Positions 6,468-9,715 of a stretch of DNA of 9,715 bases are shown in pieces. The first letter of the stretch is position 1. Each line of letters starts with the position of its first letter. Both the position numbers and the translations under genes were made by a program. This DNA is from Dehalococcoidales bacterium (GTDB lineage Bacteria > Chloroflexota > Dehalococcoidia > Dehalococcoidales > UBA2162), in NCBI GenBank assembly GCA_020343555.1, contig CP070800.1:2027800-2037514 (forward strand). Direction: 5' to 3'. The notes beneath the pieces were generated by a model, which saw only the letters and a list, made by a program, of their open reading frames with translations, had not been told where the DNA came from and ran no database searches.

Positions 6468-8024
6468 TTACTTACCAGCGTACTCCTCACGAAGCTGTTT
6501 CTTTATTATCTTACCCATCTGGTTTCGAGGGAGTTCGTCCACAAAGAAAACGGATCTAGGTCTCTTAAAGCTGGCAAGGTTCGCCCGGCAGTGTTCCATT
6601 ACCTCTTCCGGAGTGGCGGTTTCCCCTTTTTTCACCACAACTATCGCAACCGGCAGTTCACCCCATTCCTCGTCGGGTATACCTATAACCGCAGCATCAT
6701 CGACCTTGGGGTGTGAAAGCACTACTCCTTCAACTTCCTCGGGCGAGATGTTCTCGCCGGCACGAATGATCATATCCGTAGCCCTTCCCGCGAGGAAGAA
6801 ATAGCCTTCTTCATCGACATATCCCATATCGCCGGTATGCACCCAGCCGTCTTTATCGATTGTCTTATCGGTCTTTTCATCGTCTTTCCAGTAACCACTC
6901 ATCACCCTGGGGCCACGGGCTACGATCTCCCCAACTTCTCCCTGTGGCACGTCGTTACCATCCTCATCCATGATCTTCATTTCGACGTCGGCCATCGGTC
7001 TTCCAATAGATGAAAGTCTGTTCAGCTTCTTTTCTCTCTCTTCGGGTGTACCGGTGATATTGTGATCTTCCGGACTGAGAGTGGTAATGGTCGAAGCTGT
7101 TTCAGTCTGTCCGAAGGCATTTATAAAACTGACACCCGGGAATAATTCCACTGCTTTCTTAATAACCTCGAGAGGCATGGGAGCCGCACCGTAGGTAATA
7201 ACCTTAAGACTGGAAAGATCATAATTTTCGAAATCCGGATTGTCCATGAGCTGTTTTAGCATAGTGGGGACCATCATCGCCCGATTGGCTTTTTCCGCCT
7301 GGACCAGGCTCATCCATTCCACCGGTTCGAATTGTCTTTCCATGACAAGAGTCCTGCCGCCGTAAATTGCAGCCATCATCGCCTGGATTCCTGCAACATG
7401 ATACAGCGGAACAGTGAGAATGTTTCCTTCTTCGGATATCGGATCGGCAGGGGTCACGTTCTCTAGTACGTAAATTGAAAAGCTGTTATGCGAAAGCATA
7501 ACTCCCTTCGGGAATCCGGTAGTTCCCGCTGTATACATCAGTATCGTGGTATCATCATCGCCGATCTCGGTGTATATGTCTTCGGGAGAACCTTCCCTGA
7601 TAAGGTCCTCGTAATACAGCATTCCGTCATGCTTATCATCCAGCGTTATATAATTCTTTACCGTTTCCAGGTCAGGTTTTACCGATTCAACCAGATCGAT
7701 ATACCGGTCACCGATCAGTATAGTGTTCGATTCAGAGCTGTTAAGCATGTAGGTGAGTTCGGCACCTTTCGCTCTGAAGTTCAGCGGAACGTAAATAGCA
7801 CCTATTTTAGCAACAGCGAAATATACTTCCACGCACTGGGATGTATTTACCTGTAACATGGCTACTCTGTCACCCTTCTGGACGCCTAATTTCATAAGGG
7901 CACTACCCAGCCTGTTCACCCGCTCATTCAACTCCGCGAATGAACGCCTGCAATCTTCGAAAACGATTGCACATTTATCGGGGCATATCGCACTGGCGAT
8001 ACTCAAAAATTCCGTGGTGTTCAA
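6468..8024 (-). CDS. Acyl-CoA synthetase (AMP-forming fatty or organic acid CoA ligase)
   Basis: Adenylate-forming enzyme (ANL superfamily) that activates a carboxylic acid with ATP and joins it to coenzyme A. The 518 residues carry the full motif set: the phosphate-binding loop MYTAGTTGFPKGVMLSH (163-179), the FGQTE motif (304-308), Asp399 in GWVHTGDMGYVDEEG, Arg414 and the hinge in GRATDMIIRAGENISPEE, and the catalytic Lys505 in RNQMGKIIKK near the end. Length is normal for medium or long-chain ligases. The start is a TTG, supported by AGGAGG (complement of 8032-8037) 7 bases upstream; the N-terminal NTTEFLSIASAICPDK fits the family and no suitable ATG or GTG lies nearby. It follows two crotonase genes on the same strand, which suggests beta-oxidation-type degradation of the acid it activates. 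The substrate (chain length, aromatic or aliphatic) cannot be assigned. Confidence 0.93.
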   Translation of the reverse strand: MNTTEFLSIASAICPDKCAIVFEDCRRSFAELNERVNRLGSALMKLGVQKGDRVAMLQVNTSQCVEVYFAVAKIGAIYVPLNFRAKGAELTYMLNSSESNTILIGDRYIDLVESVKPDLETVKNYITLDDKHDGMLYYEDLIREGSPEDIYTEIGDDDTTILMYTAGTTGFPKGVMLSHNSFSIYVLENVTPADPISEEGNILTVPLYHVAGIQAMMAAIYGGRTLVMERQFEPVEWMSLVQAEKANRAMMVPTMLKQLMDNPDFENYDLSSLKVITYGAAPMPLEVIKKAVELFPGVSFINAFGQTETASTITTLSPEDHNITGTPEEREKKLNRLSSIGRPMADVEMKIMDEDGNDVPQGEVGEIVARGPRVMSGYWKDDEKTDKTIDKDGWVHTGDMGYVDEEGYFFLAGRATDMIIRAGENISPEEVEGVVLSHPKVDDAAVIGIPDEEWGELPVAIVVVKKGETATPEEVMEHCRANLASFKRPRSVFFVDELPRNQMGKIIKKQLREEYAGK

Positions 8025-8031
8025 TTAGCAA

Positions 8032-8037
8032 CCTCCT
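8032..8037 (-). promoter_or_regulatory. Strong ribosome-binding site that sets a TTG start
   Basis: The minus strand reads AGGAGG, then TTGCTAA, then TTG. The near-ideal site at a 7-base spacing decides the non-ATG start of the acyl-CoA synthetase. Confidence 0.8.
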
Positions 8038-8092
8038 GTATTTTATCGAGTCCCCACGCAAAGGTCCGGATATCCTGGTATTTTAAGTTTGG

Positions 8093-8815
8093 TTATGAAA
8101 CCGGTAACCTCCTAGCAAGGGCAGCTTCAAGTTCAAGTCCCTGGTTCAAAGTCATATCCAGTCCCCTGGTAACCGCCTGTTTCACAAAACTTACCGCTAC
8201 CTGGTTAAACGATTTTATCCTGTCGGCTATTTTCTCGGCAACAGGCATTAACTGATCACGAGGAACTATTTGATTAACCAGTTTCATTTTCAAGGCTTCT
8301 TCAGCCTTTACCCACCGTCCGGTGAGTAGTACATCGAGAGCATGAGCCCTGTCGACTATGCGGGGCAGTGTCTGGCTTCCACCAGCGGCCGTAATTATGC
8401 CTAATCCCATCTCCGGAGTACCGAACTGCACATCATCCGAAGCTATCCGGATATCACAACATCCGGCGATCTCAACACCATCCCCAAGGACATACCCGTG
8501 CATAGCCGCGATTATCGGTTTTTCTATACCGAGAAATCTACTCCATACATCACGTTCGAAACGTACCTGCCGGGCAATAACCGGTGATGGTGCTGTGAGA
8601 AACTCTGTAAGGTCGGCTCCCGCGCAGAAAGCCTTATCTCCGGCGCCACTGAAGATTATCACTCTCACATCCGGATCATCTCTGACTGCTCCAAGTACCT
8701 GATATAACTCGTCACGCATCTTGATATTATACGCATTCAGGGCCTTCGGCCTGTTAAGGGTAACGTAGGCGGTCCCGTTCTTCTTTTCGTAGATTATTGT
8801 TTCAAAAGTATTCAT
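8093..8815 (-). CDS. Enoyl-CoA hydratase/isomerase family protein, C-terminally short
   Basis: Crotonase-fold enzyme, probably hydrating an enoyl-CoA in beta-oxidation. Both catalytic glutamates of the hydratase pair are present: Glu115 in GDGVEIAGCCD and Glu135 in FGTPEMGLG. The oxyanion-hole segments are AFCAGADL (62-69) and LGDG (110-113). The N-terminus (ETIIYEKKNGTAYVTLNRPKALNA) is full-length. The protein stops at residue 240 with LEAALARRLPVS, where relatives continue for about 20-25 residues through the EG-x-x-AFLEKR-x-P-x-F helix. No Shine-Dalgarno-like sequence precedes the ATG (upstream is AAAATCAACA), so initiation may be weak. It lies 68 bases before the acyl-CoA synthetase and 191 bases after a second crotonase gene, as part of the same minus-strand group. 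Whether the short end is natural or the result of a mutation is open. Confidence 0.88.
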   Translation of the reverse strand: MNTFETIIYEKKNGTAYVTLNRPKALNAYNIKMRDELYQVLGAVRDDPDVRVIIFSGAGDKAFCAGADLTEFLTAPSPVIARQVRFERDVWSRFLGIEKPIIAAMHGYVLGDGVEIAGCCDIRIASDDVQFGTPEMGLGIITAAGGSQTLPRIVDRAHALDVLLTGRWVKAEEALKMKLVNQIVPRDQLMPVAEKIADRIKSFNQVAVSFVKQAVTRGLDMTLNQGLELEAALARRLPVS

Positions 8816-8850
8816 TGTTGATTTTGATGTATCTGACCCTATCCCATTTA

Positions 8851-8878
8851 TCCCTTTCCCCTTAAAAGGGGAAGGGGA
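8851..8878. repeat. CCCTTTCCCC/GGGGAAGGGG inverted repeat
   Basis: TCCCTTTCCCCTT (8851-8863) and AAGGGGAAGGGGA (8866-8878) are complementary in 12 of 13 positions (the exception would be a wobble in RNA). Only two bases separate them, so the innermost pairs must open to form the loop. The C/G-rich arms resemble palindromic intergenic repeats; copy number cannot be judged from one window. Confidence 0.6.
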
Positions 8879-8887
8879 ATTAGTTCT

Positions 8888-8910
8888 TTAGAGGGGTTTC
8901 ACCCCTCTAA
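8888..8910. repeat. Perfect 9-bp hairpin TTAGAGGGG/CCCCTCTAA
   Basis: Perfect arms at 8888-8896 and 8902-8910 enclose the loop TTTCA. It lies between the other two palindromic units. No T-run follows on either strand, so an intrinsic terminator is less likely than a repeat unit or an RNA-stabilising stem. Confidence 0.6.
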
Positions 8911-8929
8911 TACTCTCCGTTTTCCTTAG

Positions 8930-8977
8930 ATGGATTCCCACCTTCGCGGGAATGAAAGAAGGAGTGTGGGAATGACA
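8930..8977. repeat. GGATTCCC...GGGAATGA palindromic repeat with duplicated right arm
   Basis: The left arm ATTCCCAC (8934-8941) faces two right arms. GCGGGAAT (8946-8953) matches 7 of 8 with a 4-base loop, and GTGGGAAT (8966-8973) matches 8 of 8 with a 24-base loop. The right arms lie in a 20-base tandem unit, GGGAATGAAA (8948-8957) and GGGAATGACA (8968-8977). The motif resembles dispersed extragenic palindromes. The start ATGGATTCCC recurs at 6248-6257. Confidence 0.7.
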
Positions 8978-9006
8978 AGAAAAAGCGAGGATAATACTAT
9001 ACTTTT

Positions 9007-9715
9007 TTACTCTCCTTTGAATTCGGGTGTTCTTTTGTCGAGGAAGGCGGTTATGCCTTCTGTACGGTCACTAGTTGTGTGAAGCAGGAGATACAGGTCG
9101 GCTTCAAGGCGGAGTCCCTGGTCCATGGTCATATCCATTCCTTTGTTGACCGCTTCCTTTACATACCTGAGAGAGATCGGCGCTTTGGTGGCTATCCCCT
9201 GCACCAGCGTTTCCGTTTCCGCGGCTAACTCACTCTTAGGAACTACCTTACTCACCAGACCAATATCGAGAGCTTCAGCCGCAGTTATGCTTTCCGCCGT
9301 CAGTATCAATTCCAGGGCTTTCCCCTTACCTATGAGACGCGGCAGGCGCTGGGTTCCGCCGTCTGACGGAATAGTGCCGGATTCAAGCTGGGGGAGTCCG
9401 AATTTAGCGGCATCAGCTGCTATCCGGATATCACAACTCAAAGCCAGTTCAAGTCCATCACCGATCGCGTCACCGTTAATCGCAGCAATAACAGGCTTCT
9501 CAATACCGGCAACCGACACGGCAGTATCCGAAGTTATCTCGCTTCCACAACAGAATTTATCCCCAGTTCCGGTAAGTAACACCACGTATATATCATCATC
9601 CTGGTTAACGTCAGCACAGATTTCTTTCATTTCCTGGGCTAACTGGAGGTTAATCCGGTTATTAACCTCAGGACGGTTGAGTGTAATGCGTGCGATATGG
9701 TCTTTCTTTTCAATC
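9007..9715 (-). CDS. Crotonase-family protein with Gln at the second catalytic position (5' end off the window)
   Basis: Enoyl-CoA hydratase/isomerase superfamily member. The frame stays open to the right edge (reading IEKKDHIARITLNRPEV), so only a few N-terminal codons are missing; the internal ATG at 9628-9630 is not the start. The visible 235 residues include the oxyanion segments KFCCGSEI and GDAIGDGLELA (Glu89, the first catalytic Glu). They also include FGLPQLESGTIPSDGGTQRLPR, where Gln109 stands at the usual second Glu, and a complete C-terminal helix EGITAFLDKRTPEF. The loop between the oxyanion motif and GIEKPVIAA is about 17 residues shorter than in the neighbouring crotonase. The two share GIEKP, CDIRIA and QGL-x-LEA, so they look like diverged tandem copies. 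CoA-ester binding is likely, but the reaction is uncertain: isomerase, hydrolase, decarboxylase or a modified hydratase. Confidence 0.87.
   Translation of the reverse strand, partial: IEKKDHIARITLNRPEVNNRINLQLAQEMKEICADVNQDDDIYVVLLTGTGDKFCCGSEITSDTAVSVAGIEKPVIAAINGDAIGDGLELALSCDIRIAADAAKFGLPQLESGTIPSDGGTQRLPRLIGKGKALELILTAESITAAEALDIGLVSKVVPKSELAAETETLVQGIATKAPISLRYVKEAVNKGMDMTMDQGLRLEADLYLLLHTTSDRTEGITAFLDKRTPEFKGE

Larger units (their letters stand above)
8816..9006. other. Repeat-filled spacer between the two crotonase genes
   Basis: This 191-base stretch contains no gene. It carries three separate palindromic units (8851-8878, 8888-8910 and 8930-8977) and a T-run next to the right-hand crotonase stop (CTTTTTTA, 9002-9009). 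I see no convincing promoter for the left-hand crotonase. The clustering of unrelated hairpins is typical of intergenic repeat insertion sites. Confidence 0.65.

Noticed and set aside
8851..8977. CRISPR array or mobile element remnant
   Set aside because: The three palindromic units differ in sequence, spacers are irregular, and there is no transposase or terminal inverted repeat pair.

Overview
The window is a chromosomal segment of a bacterium. My best guess is a Dehalococcoidia-like member of the Chloroflexota. This rests on the style of the RecA sequence, the order recA-recX-rny-ymdB, and the match between intergenic hairpin repeats and my memory of such genomes; no search was possible. 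Base composition looks even, near 50% G+C, and I see no sign of recent gene import, phage, insertion sequence, CRISPR array, tRNA or rRNA.

Plus strand, 1-5387: a tightly packed gene series. It begins inside recA (its first ~95 codons lie off the left edge). An intrinsic-terminator-like hairpin follows, then recX, rny (RNase Y), ymdB (cyclic-nucleotide phosphodiesterase family), a PHP-domain phosphoesterase of the YciV/RNase AM type, and a PlsY-family acyltransferase. After recX the gaps are 39, 18, -1 and 12 bases, so these genes are probably co-transcribed. Recombination (RecA and its modulator RecX) is followed by RNA and nucleotide turnover (RNase Y, YmdB, PHP), then phospholipid synthesis.

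Minus strand, 5409-9715: meaB, a small GTPase that in other bacteria protects a B12-dependent acyl-CoA mutase, converges on plsY with only 21 bases between them. It has its own promoter-like sequence in a 258-base intergenic region, which also holds a perfect 13-bp hairpin. Upstream of that, read right to left, lie two tandem crotonase-fold genes and an acyl-CoA synthetase. This looks like a fatty or organic acid activation and beta-oxidation-type group. With MeaB it would suit an organism that degrades acyl-CoAs and passes carbon through methylmalonyl-CoA, although no mutase is in view.

The two larger intergenic regions (6210-6467 and 8816-9006) carry short palindromic repeats and share the 10-mer ATGGATTCCC. 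The most notable deviations are in the proteins. The right-hand crotonase has Gln in place of the second catalytic Glu and lacks a loop. The other crotonase ends early. The PlsY homologue has lost its third conserved motif. MeaB lacks its C-terminal arm, and RecA has changed DNA-binding loop residues. I do not see an unmistakably new multi-gene system here; most of the window is ordinary housekeeping and lipid metabolism.
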